Part shown: piece by piece, positions 19,747 through 28,364 of the stretch | How positions within the stretch are numbered: the first letter of the stretch is position 1 | Layout: each line of letters opens with the position of its first letter | Source of the DNA: an uncultured Rhizobiaceae bacterium | Lineage (GTDB): Bacteria; Pseudomonadota; Alphaproteobacteria; Rhizobiales; Rhizobiaceae | Assembly: GCA_947259295.1 (NCBI GenBank) | Contig: CAMYMG010000079.1 | Span: forward strand, 62,001-126,000 | Direction: 5' to 3' | Length of the DNA: 64,000 bases | Translations under genes and position numbers: made by a program | Notes under the pieces: generated by a model | The model's input: only the letters and a program-made list of their open reading frames with translations | Database searches by the model: none | Told to the model about the DNA's origin: nothing

Positions 19747-20912
19747 CGCTGCCCAAGAACGCTGCGCCCCTGGCCCACACAGTGACGGATGCGCCTTTCG
19801 ACCCGGAGGCGATCTATCAGTACACCGACGCCCAGAAATCGCTGTTCGAAGCGTCGCAGCTGCGCTTGATGTGGTGGAAGTTCCGCCGCCACAAGCCGGC
19901 ACTGATCTCGGCGATATTCCTCGGGCTCCTCTACCTCTCGACACTGTTTTCCGAGGTTCTGGCCCCCTACAACCTGCATACCCGCCACTCCGGGAGCATT
20001 TACGCTCCGCCACAGTCGGTGCATCTCTTTCACGATGGGCAGCTGCGCGCGCCTTTCGTCTACGGCTACGATTTCAAGCTGAACATGGAGAACCTGAAGC
20101 GGGAATACGTGCCGAACACGGACAAGATCGAAACCATCCGGTGGTTTTGCAGTGGCGACGACTATGATTTCTGGGGTGTCATCCCGGCGAGTTTCCACAT
20201 CGCCTGTCCGGCCGAGGGCGGCAGCCTGTTCCTGCTTGGAACCGATCGTCTCGGCCGCGATGTGCTGAGCCGCATCATCTACGGCGCGCGGATATCCCTG
20301 ACCATCGGCCTGCTGGGGGTTGGCGTCAGTCTCGTGCTGGGAATCCTCATCGGCGGCATGGCCGGCTATTACGGCGGCCTCTTCGACGTCCTCAGCCAGC
20401 GCCTGATCGAGGTGATCCAGTCGATCCCGTCGATACCGCTGTGGCTCGCGCTGGCTGCGATCCTGCCGATCACCTGGTCGCCGATCTTCGTCTATTTCGG
20501 CATTACGGTAATCCTTGGCCTGCTTGACTGGACCGGACTCGCGCGAACGGTTCGCTCGAAGCTTCTGGCGCTGCGCGAGGAGGATTATGTTTCCGCCGCC
20601 CAGGTGATGGGCGCAAGCAGCTTCCGGATCGTCTCGCGCCACCTGATACCCGGCTTCGCCTCGCATCTGATTGCCACGGCAACGATCGCCATTCCGACCA
20701 TGATCCTCGGCGAGACGACGCTGAGCTTTCTGGGGCTAGGGCTGAGGGCGCCGATCACCAGTTGGGGCGTGCTGCTGACCGAAGCCCAGAACATCAACGC
20801 GGTGGCTCTCTACCCCTGGCTCCTGTGGCCGGTGCTTCCCGTCATCCTCGTCGTGCTTGCGTACAACTTCCTGGGCGATGGGCTGAGAGACGCCGCAGAC
20901 CCCTACAAATAG
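19743..20912 (+). CDS. ABC transporter permease, DppC/YejE type
   Basis: A 389-residue inner-membrane permease. After a cytoplasmic N-terminus and one helix (about residues 55-75) comes a long periplasmic segment of about 100 residues. It ends in LGTDRLGRDVLSRIIYGAR, the conserved DppC entry motif. Five more helices follow. The EAA loop is EEDYVSAAQVMGASSFRIV. The ATG at 19743 overlaps the preceding stop. An open frame continues upstream to 19329 but only as an out-of-frame read of the previous permease. The long loop after helix one resembles YejE. Confidence 0.93.
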   Translation: MTLPKNAAPLAHTVTDAPFDPEAIYQYTDAQKSLFEASQLRLMWWKFRRHKPALISAIFLGLLYLSTLFSEVLAPYNLHTRHSGSIYAPPQSVHLFHDGQLRAPFVYGYDFKLNMENLKREYVPNTDKIETIRWFCSGDDYDFWGVIPASFHIACPAEGGSLFLLGTDRLGRDVLSRIIYGARISLTIGLLGVGVSLVLGILIGGMAGYYGGLFDVLSQRLIEVIQSIPSIPLWLALAAILPITWSPIFVYFGITVILGLLDWTGLARTVRSKLLALREEDYVSAAQVMGASSFRIVSRHLIPGFASHLIATATIAIPTMILGETTLSFLGLGLRAPITSWGVLLTEAQNINAVALYPWLLWPVLPVILVVLAYNFLGDGLRDAADPYK

Positions 20913-20998
20913 ATGGCAAGGCATCCCTCATCCTCCGTCGACACGCCAGCCCCGGCAGGCGACAGCGTGGATCCGAACTCTAGACTGGATGGACTCTT

Positions 20999-23677
20999 AT
21001 GAGCGACAGAATGGAGCGGAACCTTTTCAGGTACATCTGGAGCCATTCGAAGCGCCAGCAGATCTGGATTCTGTTCGTCGTTGCCTTGTCGATGCCGACC
21101 TACTTCCTCGCCTTCGACATTCCGAAACTGATCGTCAACGGACCCATCCAGGGCAAGGGCTTCGAAACCCCGGACGCCACCCAGAAAGTGCTGCCGATCG
21201 AAATCGGCAATCCGTTCGGCGAAGGCTCGCTGACGATCTTCAGCGGCTTCGAGCTGGACCGCATGAACGCGCTTATCGCGCTCAGCATGGCGTTCCTCGG
21301 CTATGTCATCATCAATGGCATGTTCAAGCTCTACATCAACACCTACAAGGGCAGGCTCGGCGAGCGGATGTTGCGCCGCCTGCGCTATCAACTGGTCGAC
21401 CGGGTTCTGAGGTTTCCCTTTCCCCAGTATCGCCGCGTGCGCAGTTCCGAAATCGCGACAATGATCAAGGACGAGGTCGACCCGCTGGGCGGCTTCATCG
21501 GCGAGGCCTTTGCGACCCCGGCCTTTCTCATCGGCCAGGCTCTTTCGGCCCTCATCTTCATCATGCTGCAGAGCTGGATTCTCGGCATGGTGACCTTGGC
21601 CATACTGGTGGTGCAGACCGGGCTGATCCCGAAACTGCGCGGCCGGTTGCGCAAGCTCGCCCTGCAGCGCCAATTGACGGCCCGCGACCTGTCGGGACGT
21701 GTCAGCGAGATCGTCGACGGGGCAACGGACATCAGGCTCAACGACAGTTCGAACTACGAGCGCTCCGACATCGCCGACCGGCTGGCCAGGATTTTCTTCA
21801 TCCGTTTCGACTTCTATCAGTGGAAGTTCATGGTGAAGTTCATCAACAACTTCCTTGCGCAGTTCACGCCTTTCGTCTTCTACCTGGGCGGCGGCATATT
21901 GGCGATCCGCGGCAGCCTCGATATCGGACAGCTGGTGGCCGTCATCGCCGCCTACAAGGACCTGCCCGGGCCGGTCAAGGAACTGATCGACTGGGACTAT
22001 CAGCGGCTCGACGTGCAGGTGAAGTATCTGCAGGTCGTCAACGCATTCGACGTCACGCCCCTGACGCCCGCCATCTCGCAGGAGGTTAAGCCAGACAGAT
22101 CCCCGAGCCTGAACGGTCCGTTCGTCTTCCATCAGGTGTCGGCGACGGACGAGTCCGGCAAGGCGCTCCTGACCGGACTGGACCTGACGATCGGCATCGA
22201 CGAGCGGGTAGCGGCCCTTGGCGCCACCGGCGACGGGGCCGAGGTGGTGGGCGATCTGATCACCCGGCTGGTCGCCCCGTCGGCCGGAACCATCAATGTA
22301 GGCTCGACCGCGCTGGCCAGCATCCCCGAATGGCAGACCGGACGGCGCATCGGCTATGTCGGACCGGAACCCTTCTTTGCGCATGGGACGGCTCGCGACG
22401 CCCTGCTGAGCGGACTGCGCCACGCCCCGTTCAAACCGGCGCCTGAAGAACTGGCGATGACCCCGCTCATTCTCAGGGAAGCCAAGGCTTCCGGCAACCC
22501 GCTGCTTGACCGGCGGGCCGACTGGATCGACTACGAGGCCGCCGGGGCTTCGAACAACCAGGAACTCGCGGAGCGCATCACCGAGGTGCTCGGCCTCGTC
22601 AGCCTTGAAGAGGATTTCTACGCCTTCGGGCTGCGGACCAAGCTCGCCGACGACACTGGGGGCGATGGCGAGGAGATGTTCCTCAACGCGCGCAGGATTT
22701 TCCTCGATCGCCTGACCAAGGACGACAACGCCGCCGACGTCGAGCCTTTCGACGTCACCAAGTTCAACTCGCAGATGACGATTTTCCAGAACCTGGTCTT
22801 CGGCGCGGCTTCCTCACCGGAATATCTGCCGAGCGAGATACCGGCGGACTCGCCGCTCTGGAAATTCCTCGCGATCGACGGTCTCGACCGGCGCCTCTAC
22901 GAACTCGGGCGAGAGGCCTCGGCCGTCATCGTCGATCTGTTCGGCGAAGTCTCCGACAACATGAAGATCCTCGAACGACTGGATCTGATCGATCCGACGA
23001 AGCTGTCGGACTACAGCGCGGCGTTGGGCAAGACCGACGGCGTCGACTTTGCCAATGTTGCCGAGCAGGACCGTCAGAAGTTCACCCGCGTCGCATTGAG
23101 CTACAATGAGCCGCGTCACCGCCTGGATCTGCTGACCGACGACGTGCGCAAGGCCGTGGTCGATGCCAGAATGACTTTCCGGACCAAACTCCCCCCGGAT
23201 ATGGCGGCTGAATTCTCGTTCCACGATGCCGACCAGATCAATCCCTACGCATCGCTGCAGGACAATATCCTGTTCGGTCGTATCGTCGATGGCCGCGCCG
23301 GAGCCGTCGATCGCATTGGCGCGCTGCTGCGCGAAATTCTCGAGGAGCTGGACCTGTCCTATGCCGTTCTCGAGCGCGGACTGAACTATGAAATCGGCTC
23401 CGGCGGTCGCCGGCTGTCGCTGTCCCAGCGTCAACAGTTGGGGCTTGCACGTGTATTGCTAAGGCGTCCAGAATTCCTCATCGTTAATCGCGGCTTGAAC
23501 GCGCTGGACAATCGAACGGTGGAGAAGGTGATCCAAAGCCTACTGGAGGTCTCTGACAAGAATGGCGAACGATTTGGCATGTTGTGGATTACGTCTCAGG
23601 AATCGCATGCCGCGATGTTCGATCGCGTCTTGAAGTTTTCGCGTGGCGAGCTGGCATCGGACGAGGCCGTGGCATGA
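20999..23677 (+). CDS. ABC-exporter-like membrane protein with a degenerate (pseudo-ATPase) nucleotide-binding domain
   Basis: An 892-residue protein laid out like an ABC half-exporter. About six membrane helices occupy residues 20-325, and a nucleotide-binding-like domain starts near 375. Every catalytic element is altered. Walker A reads GATGDGAE (408-415, no Lys). The Q-loop region YVGPEPFFAHGT (453-464) lacks Gln. The signature is LSLSQRQQ (806-813). Walker B is FLIVNRGLNALD (826-837, Asp to Asn and Glu to Arg). The H-loop region WITSQES (863-869) has no His. About 340 extra residues separate the Q-loop region from the signature, where about 50-100 is normal. ATP hydrolysis is therefore unlikely. 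The gene lies 86 bases after the importer permease and 94 bases before the CNB gene on the same strand. Confidence 0.88.
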   Translation: MSDRMERNLFRYIWSHSKRQQIWILFVVALSMPTYFLAFDIPKLIVNGPIQGKGFETPDATQKVLPIEIGNPFGEGSLTIFSGFELDRMNALIALSMAFLGYVIINGMFKLYINTYKGRLGERMLRRLRYQLVDRVLRFPFPQYRRVRSSEIATMIKDEVDPLGGFIGEAFATPAFLIGQALSALIFIMLQSWILGMVTLAILVVQTGLIPKLRGRLRKLALQRQLTARDLSGRVSEIVDGATDIRLNDSSNYERSDIADRLARIFFIRFDFYQWKFMVKFINNFLAQFTPFVFYLGGGILAIRGSLDIGQLVAVIAAYKDLPGPVKELIDWDYQRLDVQVKYLQVVNAFDVTPLTPAISQEVKPDRSPSLNGPFVFHQVSATDESGKALLTGLDLTIGIDERVAALGATGDGAEVVGDLITRLVAPSAGTINVGSTALASIPEWQTGRRIGYVGPEPFFAHGTARDALLSGLRHAPFKPAPEELAMTPLILREAKASGNPLLDRRADWIDYEAAGASNNQELAERITEVLGLVSLEEDFYAFGLRTKLADDTGGDGEEMFLNARRIFLDRLTKDDNAADVEPFDVTKFNSQMTIFQNLVFGAASSPEYLPSEIPADSPLWKFLAIDGLDRRLYELGREASAVIVDLFGEVSDNMKILERLDLIDPTKLSDYSAALGKTDGVDFANVAEQDRQKFTRVALSYNEPRHRLDLLTDDVRKAVVDARMTFRTKLPPDMAAEFSFHDADQINPYASLQDNILFGRIVDGRAGAVDRIGALLREILEELDLSYAVLERGLNYEIGSGGRRLSLSQRQQLGLARVLLRRPEFLIVNRGLNALDNRTVEKVIQSLLEVSDKNGERFGMLWITSQESHAAMFDRVLKFSRGELASDEAVA

Positions 23678-23771
23678 GCTTGTTTAACGCCGTTGCATAT
23701 CGGGGCGACGAGAGAGAGCCGGCATTTGAAGCGTTTCTCCGGCCTTTTGACGCGCGCCGCAGGAGAGTTCG

Positions 23772-24224
23772 ATGAGCCTTGAAGAAGACGCGTTGCTGCT
23801 GTCGAAGGTGGAGCTGTTCGCGAATGTCAATCCGCGGCGTCTCAAGCTCCTGGCACTGGCATCGAGCCGCATGCTTTTCGCTCCCGGACAGGATCTGTGT
23901 GTCGAAGGCGACGAGGGCTACGAGGCATTCATCGTCATTTCGGGCGAGGCCGACGTGAAGATCAAGACGCCCTCCGGCGTCGCTACCGTGGCAAGGCTGA
24001 AGCGCAACGACATTGTCGGCGAAATGGCTATCTTGCGCGACATGCCGCGCAATGCCACGGTGACCGCGGTATCCGATGTCACCACCTTGCGCATCGGCAA
24101 ACAGGATTTCCTCAACCTGATGAAGGAATTTCCGGAAGTCACCGTCGAAGTCATGCGTTCGTTGGCGGAGCGGCTCGCCCGTACAACCAGCGAACTGGCG
24201 AATGCCCGGGCCGCGAAAGCTTGA
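23772..24224 (+). CDS. Stand-alone cyclic nucleotide-binding domain protein
   Basis: A 150-residue protein that is almost entirely one CNB (Crp-like) beta-roll without a DNA-binding domain. The phosphate-binding cassette is IVGEMAILRDMPRNATV (81-97), with the key E84 (ribose 2'-OH contact) and R93 (cyclic phosphate contact), so cNMP binding is likely. There is no HTH, kinase or channel domain, so it should act by protein contact. The start has an AGGAG Shine-Dalgarno six bases upstream. The MBL gene follows after five bases and the adenylate cyclase after that, suggesting it senses that cyclase's product. Confidence 0.9.
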   Translation: MSLEEDALLLSKVELFANVNPRRLKLLALASSRMLFAPGQDLCVEGDEGYEAFIVISGEADVKIKTPSGVATVARLKRNDIVGEMAILRDMPRNATVTAVSDVTTLRIGKQDFLNLMKEFPEVTVEVMRSLAERLARTTSELANARAAKA

Positions 24225-24229
24225 ATTGA

Positions 24230-25081
24230 ATGTCGGAGCCTGCAGCTATCGACGTCCAGATCTGGGGCGCGCGCGGAACCTTTCCAATGGTCGGCGAGGA
24301 AGCCCTGGATTACGGTGGCCACACGTCATGTGTTGAGGTTCGCGCGGCCGGCCGCGTCATGATCTTCGATGCCGGCAGCGGCATCATTCCGCTCGGCAAG
24401 TCGCTCCTGGAAGAGGGTGTCACCGAAATCGACCTCTTCTTCAGCCACGTCCACTACGACCACATAATCGGGCTTCCCTATTTTCTGCCGGCGTTCTGGA
24501 ACAAGGCCAAGCTGCGCATCTGGGCCGGCCACATGCAGGACGGCTCGACGCCCGAGCAGCTGGTGGACGGTATCTTCAGGCAGCCCTATTTCCCGATTAC
24601 CAAGGACTATATGCGCGCCGAGGTCGAATACTGCCAGTTCAAGCCGGGCGATATTCTGACGCCGGGTTCTGGTGTGAGGATCGTCACGGGGTCGCTCAAC
24701 CACCCGAATGGCGCAGTCGGGTATCGTGTCGAGGCCAAGGGCGCTAGCTTCGCCTACCTGACCGACTTCGAGCATGACAACGGCGCCGGCGACGCCGAAG
24801 TCATGCGCCTGGCGCAGGGAGCCGATCTTGCCCTGCTCGACGCCACCTATACGCCGGAAGAATATCCTCGATACGTGAAGTTCGGGCACTCCACCTGGGA
24901 TCACTGTGGCGACCTGTGCGCGCGGGCCGGCGTGAAGCGGTGGGGCATGTTCCACCACATGCACATGCGCAGCGACATCGACCAGGCGGAGATCGAGAGT
25001 GCCGCCCAGGCCAAGTATCCGAATTCCATCGCGGCCCGGCAGGACCAGCGTTTCGAGCTTCCTGAACGGGGCCGGAAGTGA
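24230..25081 (+). CDS. MBL-fold metallo-hydrolase, candidate cyclic phosphodiesterase
   Basis: A 283-residue metallo-beta-lactamase-fold protein with the metal motif SHVHYDH (H73, H75, D77, H78). Further likely ligands are H158 (SLNHPNG), D179 (YLTDFEHD) and H242/H243. The N-terminal GARGTFP and YGGHTSC segments are typical of the PhnP-like cyclic phosphodiesterase group. That group includes enzymes acting on cyclic phosphates, so cNMP hydrolysis is a reasonable inference from the neighbouring CNB and cyclase genes, not a demonstrated function. Its TGA overlaps the GTG start of the cyclase gene, implying translational coupling. Confidence 0.85.
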   Translation: MSEPAAIDVQIWGARGTFPMVGEEALDYGGHTSCVEVRAAGRVMIFDAGSGIIPLGKSLLEEGVTEIDLFFSHVHYDHIIGLPYFLPAFWNKAKLRIWAGHMQDGSTPEQLVDGIFRQPYFPITKDYMRAEVEYCQFKPGDILTPGSGVRIVTGSLNHPNGAVGYRVEAKGASFAYLTDFEHDNGAGDAEVMRLAQGADLALLDATYTPEEYPRYVKFGHSTWDHCGDLCARAGVKRWGMFHHMHMRSDIDQAEIESAAQAKYPNSIAARQDQRFELPERGRK

Positions 25082-26454
25082 CATCGCTGCCCTACCGTTA
25101 CCGGCGGCTTCTGATCCCGATCCTGGGGCCGAGGGTTACGGGCACGCTGCCTGAGCAGACGACGGCGGCCATCGAAGAGCAGGAGAACCGCGGCGAAATT
25201 CTCGTCAAGCTGCTGCAGATTCTCATCGTTTCGATCTGGGGCGTGCTCTATGCGGTGTCGCCGAAGGCGGAAACCAGCGGGATGGCCCTGGCGCCCTACG
25301 CCATAGCCATCTATTTGGTAGCGAACGGTCTCGGTCTCGCCTGGTGCCTGCGCCGGCGCATTCCCGATTGGGCCGTCTATGTCTCCATCCTCTTCGATAT
25401 GCTGCTGCTCTACGCCGTCATCTGGAGTTTCCACGTCCAGTACATGCAGCCGCCGGCCTTCTACCTGAAGGCGCCGACCTTCATGTATGTATTCGTCTTC
25501 ATCGCGCTGCGCGCACTGCGGTTCCAGCCGCGCTTCGTGCTCGCAGCCGGCGGGGCGGCCGCGCTCGGCTGGCTGCTGATGATCGGCTATGTCGTGGTAT
25601 CGGACCCGCTGGGAACCACAATTACCCGAAACTACGTGACCTACCTGACCGGAAATCTCATGCTGATCGGGGCGGAGATCGACAAGGTCATCGCCATCCT
25701 GATGGTCACCGGAATTCTGGCAATGTCGCTGGCCCGCGGGCGGGACCTGCTGGTCCGATCGATTTCGGAGACGGCGGCGGCCAAGAGCCTGTCGCGCTTC
25801 TTCGACAACAGCATCGTCGAAGAAATACGCGCCGGCGAGCAGATGATTGCGGCCGGCGAGGGGATGGTGCGCAACGCTGCCATCCTGAACGTCGACATCC
25901 GCGGCTTTTCGCGTCTCGTCGAAAACCGGGAGCCTTCCGAGGCGATCCGCATTCTGGCCGCCTACCAGCATCGGGTGGTGCCGATCATCCAGAAGCACGG
26001 CGGCGTGATCGACAAGTTCATGGGTGACGGCATCATGGCGACGTTCGGGGCGGTGCGAAGCTCCGACAGCTACGCCGCCGACGCCCTGCGTGCCATGGAC
26101 GCGGTGATCGACGACATAGGGTCTTGGGAAAGTGATCCCGACCTCGCCATCCTGACGGCAAACGGCATCGGCATCGCGGTGTCGGCCGGACCCATCGTGT
26201 TCGGCGCGGTGGGAGATCGCGAACGGCTCGAGGTCACCGTCATCGGCGCCACCGTCAATCTGTCGGCCAAGCTGGAGAAGGCCAACAAGTCGCTGTCCTC
26301 ACAGGCGATCGCCACGCGTGCCGCATTCGATCTTGCGGTCGAGCAGGGGCATAAGCCGCAGCGCGCCCCGCGCTTTGTCGATGCCCATGTGGACGGCATC
26401 GGCTCGCAGACGCCGGTCGCGGTCTGGGCTCGCGACACGCAGCTGCTTCCCTGA
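25078..26454 (+). CDS. Membrane-bound class III adenylate cyclase
   Basis: A 458-residue protein. Six predicted membrane helices lie at about residues 44-60, 71-90, 97-118, 132-147, 152-174 and 202-218. A cytoplasmic cyclase domain starts near 265. Metal ligands D273 (NVDIRGFS) and D317 (FMGDG), the adenine-specifying pair K313 and T387, and N394 are present. The position of the usual transition-state Arg is K398 (VNLSAKLEK), a substitution seen in a known bacterial subfamily. ATP is the likely substrate. The GTG start overlaps the preceding TGA. The stop codon abuts the stop of the convergent deacetylase gene with no spacer. Confidence 0.9.
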   Translation: MTSLPYRYRRLLIPILGPRVTGTLPEQTTAAIEEQENRGEILVKLLQILIVSIWGVLYAVSPKAETSGMALAPYAIAIYLVANGLGLAWCLRRRIPDWAVYVSILFDMLLLYAVIWSFHVQYMQPPAFYLKAPTFMYVFVFIALRALRFQPRFVLAAGGAAALGWLLMIGYVVVSDPLGTTITRNYVTYLTGNLMLIGAEIDKVIAILMVTGILAMSLARGRDLLVRSISETAAAKSLSRFFDNSIVEEIRAGEQMIAAGEGMVRNAAILNVDIRGFSRLVENREPSEAIRILAAYQHRVVPIIQKHGGVIDKFMGDGIMATFGAVRSSDSYAADALRAMDAVIDDIGSWESDPDLAILTANGIGIAVSAGPIVFGAVGDRERLEVTVIGATVNLSAKLEKANKSLSSQAIATRAAFDLAVEQGHKPQRAPRFVDAHVDGIGSQTPVAVWARDTQLLP

Positions 26455-27222
26455 TCAATCGTTCGGTTGCTGGCTGAGGGGCGAGACCCATCTTGCCACG
26501 GCACTCGCTCGCAACAGGTCGAGCCACATGGCGTTGAACGACCAGCTTGCTTCATCCTGCACCAGGTGATGCGTCAACAGGCCCAGCGGTTCGGTATTGT
26601 CGGCCACACCCTGGCGGCGATCCTCAAGTTCTCCGAGAATAGTGCCAGCCAGCTGCGCCGTATCAACCAGCCCGCCGCCGGCATGCCACGCGATCGGGTC
26701 GATATGCGTGTTGACTTGCCACAGGCCATCGGCGGCGCGGCTGCTATTGCGCCGACCGAAAGTCGAAAGACCGCGCAGGCCTGCTTGCGGCAGCCCGGCG
26801 ACAAGTTCCGGGGCAATCCGGTTCCACGGCGGGGTGAAGACGGGAAGTGCCTGAGCGCCGAAGAGACCGCCGATGCGGCGCCAGCCTCTCTCGATCTCCT
26901 CAAGCATTTCCGTGACCGGGCGATGCGGGCCGAACTCGGCCTTCTTCTGGTCTGGTGGAGCGTGGTTCGCGTGTTTCCAGCCATGCGGCAGCACGGAGAC
27001 ACCCGCGGCTCCACGCAGCCGCTCGACGAGTTCCTGCGTGGCGGGCTCGGGAATGACGGCCAGGTGCAAGGGAACCGCGAACCCGGCCGACAGCGCCAGC
27101 AATCGGTCGAGGGCAGGGGAAGGCACGGTCGCATCGTCGTCCCGCCACCAGACCGGCAGAACCAGTCCCATCTCGCGCCAGAGCGCGAGTTCGGCAACAA
27201 CGGTTTGAAACTGCTCGATCAT
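26455..27222 (-). CDS. Polysaccharide deacetylase-like protein
   Basis: A 255-residue protein of the NodB/carbohydrate esterase 4-like fold. The metal-binding start motif appears as WWRDDDA near residues 25-31. The zinc His motif is LPHGWKHANH near 78-87, and TPPWNR marks motif 3. It probably removes N-acetyl groups from a glycan made by the neighbouring glycosyltransferases. There is no signal peptide, so a cytoplasmic or lipid-linked precursor is a possible substrate (inference). Its ATG overlaps the stop of the upstream GT28-like gene, and it is the last gene of a six-gene operon. Confidence 0.82.
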   Translation of the reverse strand: MIEQFQTVVAELALWREMGLVLPVWWRDDDATVPSPALDRLLALSAGFAVPLHLAVIPEPATQELVERLRGAAGVSVLPHGWKHANHAPPDQKKAEFGPHRPVTEMLEEIERGWRRIGGLFGAQALPVFTPPWNRIAPELVAGLPQAGLRGLSTFGRRNSSRAADGLWQVNTHIDPIAWHAGGGLVDTAQLAGTILGELEDRRQGVADNTEPLGLLTHHLVQDEASWSFNAMWLDLLRASAVARWVSPLSQQPND

Positions 27223-28364
27223 GACCGGTCGGCCAGCATGTCGAGCACGATGCGGCTCGAGCGCTCGGCGCCGTCGAGATGCAGGCCGCTTGCCGTGAAC
27301 CGGCCTCTGCGGATCGCGCGATCCGCGGCTCCGGCGAGGTTTTCCGGCGTCAGATCCGATTCCGCGATCTGTTCGAAGCCGAACCTGTCTGCGAGCGAAG
27401 CAGCGCGGATGGTCTGTTCTACCTCGCCTTCTTCGGCGAAAGGCACGAAGACCCCGGGCACGCCGGCCTGCAGCCAGTCGATTGCGGTATTATAGCCGCA
27501 TTGGCCCACAGCGGCGGCGCATCGTGCCAGCATCTGGCGGTAGTCGGACCGCGCCGGCTCCGCGACCATCGGCGCACCCGAGGCCTCACGGTTGAGGCGC
27601 TCGCTGAACGCGGCCGCATCTGCCCCACCGACGAGAAGCCGCCAGCGATGGCTGCCCAGGCGAGCCGCCTTGGCCGCCGTATCGAACAGTTTGCGGCCGA
27701 CCGGCCCCCCGCCCGCCGTGACGAGGATCTCGCCGGCGCCTTCGTTTCCCTGGCGATTGTCCGGGGCGAGGGGGGCGGCTATGAAGCCGGTGTAATGCAA
27801 CAGTTCTGCGGTGCTCGGCGTCAACGGCCAGCTCGCCTCGAGCGGCAGGACTTCGGCATCGGAATGAACCAGAACGCCGTCATAATATTCGCCAAGCCAG
27901 GCCTCGGTCTGCGCCGCCTTGGCGGCACTTGATGGCGGCGCGAGAATATCTCTGACCGACGAGAGAATGAGCGGCCGCTCGTCCATTGCCCTGGTCGCGG
28001 CAAGCGCCGCCTCGAACTCGGTGCGCAGCATGCGGCGGCCGAAGGGAAACAGTTCGGTAAGGAGGACGTTCGGAGGCGTGCGGCCAAGGGCTGCAACTAT
28101 CGCCTGAGTGCGCTCCTCCATGAGCGCCGGGGTTGCGGGGTTGCCCTGCCGGTCGAGCAGCCGCGTGAAGCCCGCGCCGTCCGAACGAACCGGCGGCAAT
28201 TGCACGAAGTCGATGCCCGATATGTCGAGATGGCCGGTCGCCATCCCTCCCGAGATAAGCTGGGGCTGCATGCCGGCGTCGCGCAATGCCCGCGCCAGGA
28301 TGATCGCGCGGCTCAAGTGGCCGGTTCCCAACAGGTGGGTGACGAGAAGGGTGACGAGCTTCAC
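27219..28364 (-). CDS. Glycosyltransferase, GT28/MurG-like
   Basis: A 381-residue GT-B-fold protein without membrane segments. The N-terminal motif THLLGTGHLSRA (residues 9-20) is the Gly-rich acceptor-side loop of MurG-like enzymes. The C-terminal half carries a Gly-rich donor-binding strand (LVTAGGGPVG) and the segment GQCGYNTAIDWLQAGVPGVFVPF, which matches the GGxxT-E-x-GxPxhhhP donor motif. The sugar donor is unknown. The operon overlaps are tight on both sides (ATGA with the phosphatase and with the deacetylase). Confidence 0.83.
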   Translation of the reverse strand: MKLVTLLVTHLLGTGHLSRAIILARALRDAGMQPQLISGGMATGHLDISGIDFVQLPPVRSDGAGFTRLLDRQGNPATPALMEERTQAIVAALGRTPPNVLLTELFPFGRRMLRTEFEAALAATRAMDERPLILSSVRDILAPPSSAAKAAQTEAWLGEYYDGVLVHSDAEVLPLEASWPLTPSTAELLHYTGFIAAPLAPDNRQGNEGAGEILVTAGGGPVGRKLFDTAAKAARLGSHRWRLLVGGADAAAFSERLNREASGAPMVAEPARSDYRQMLARCAAAVGQCGYNTAIDWLQAGVPGVFVPFAEEGEVEQTIRAASLADRFGFEQIAESDLTPENLAGAADRAIRRGRFTASGLHLDGAERSSRIVLDMLADRS

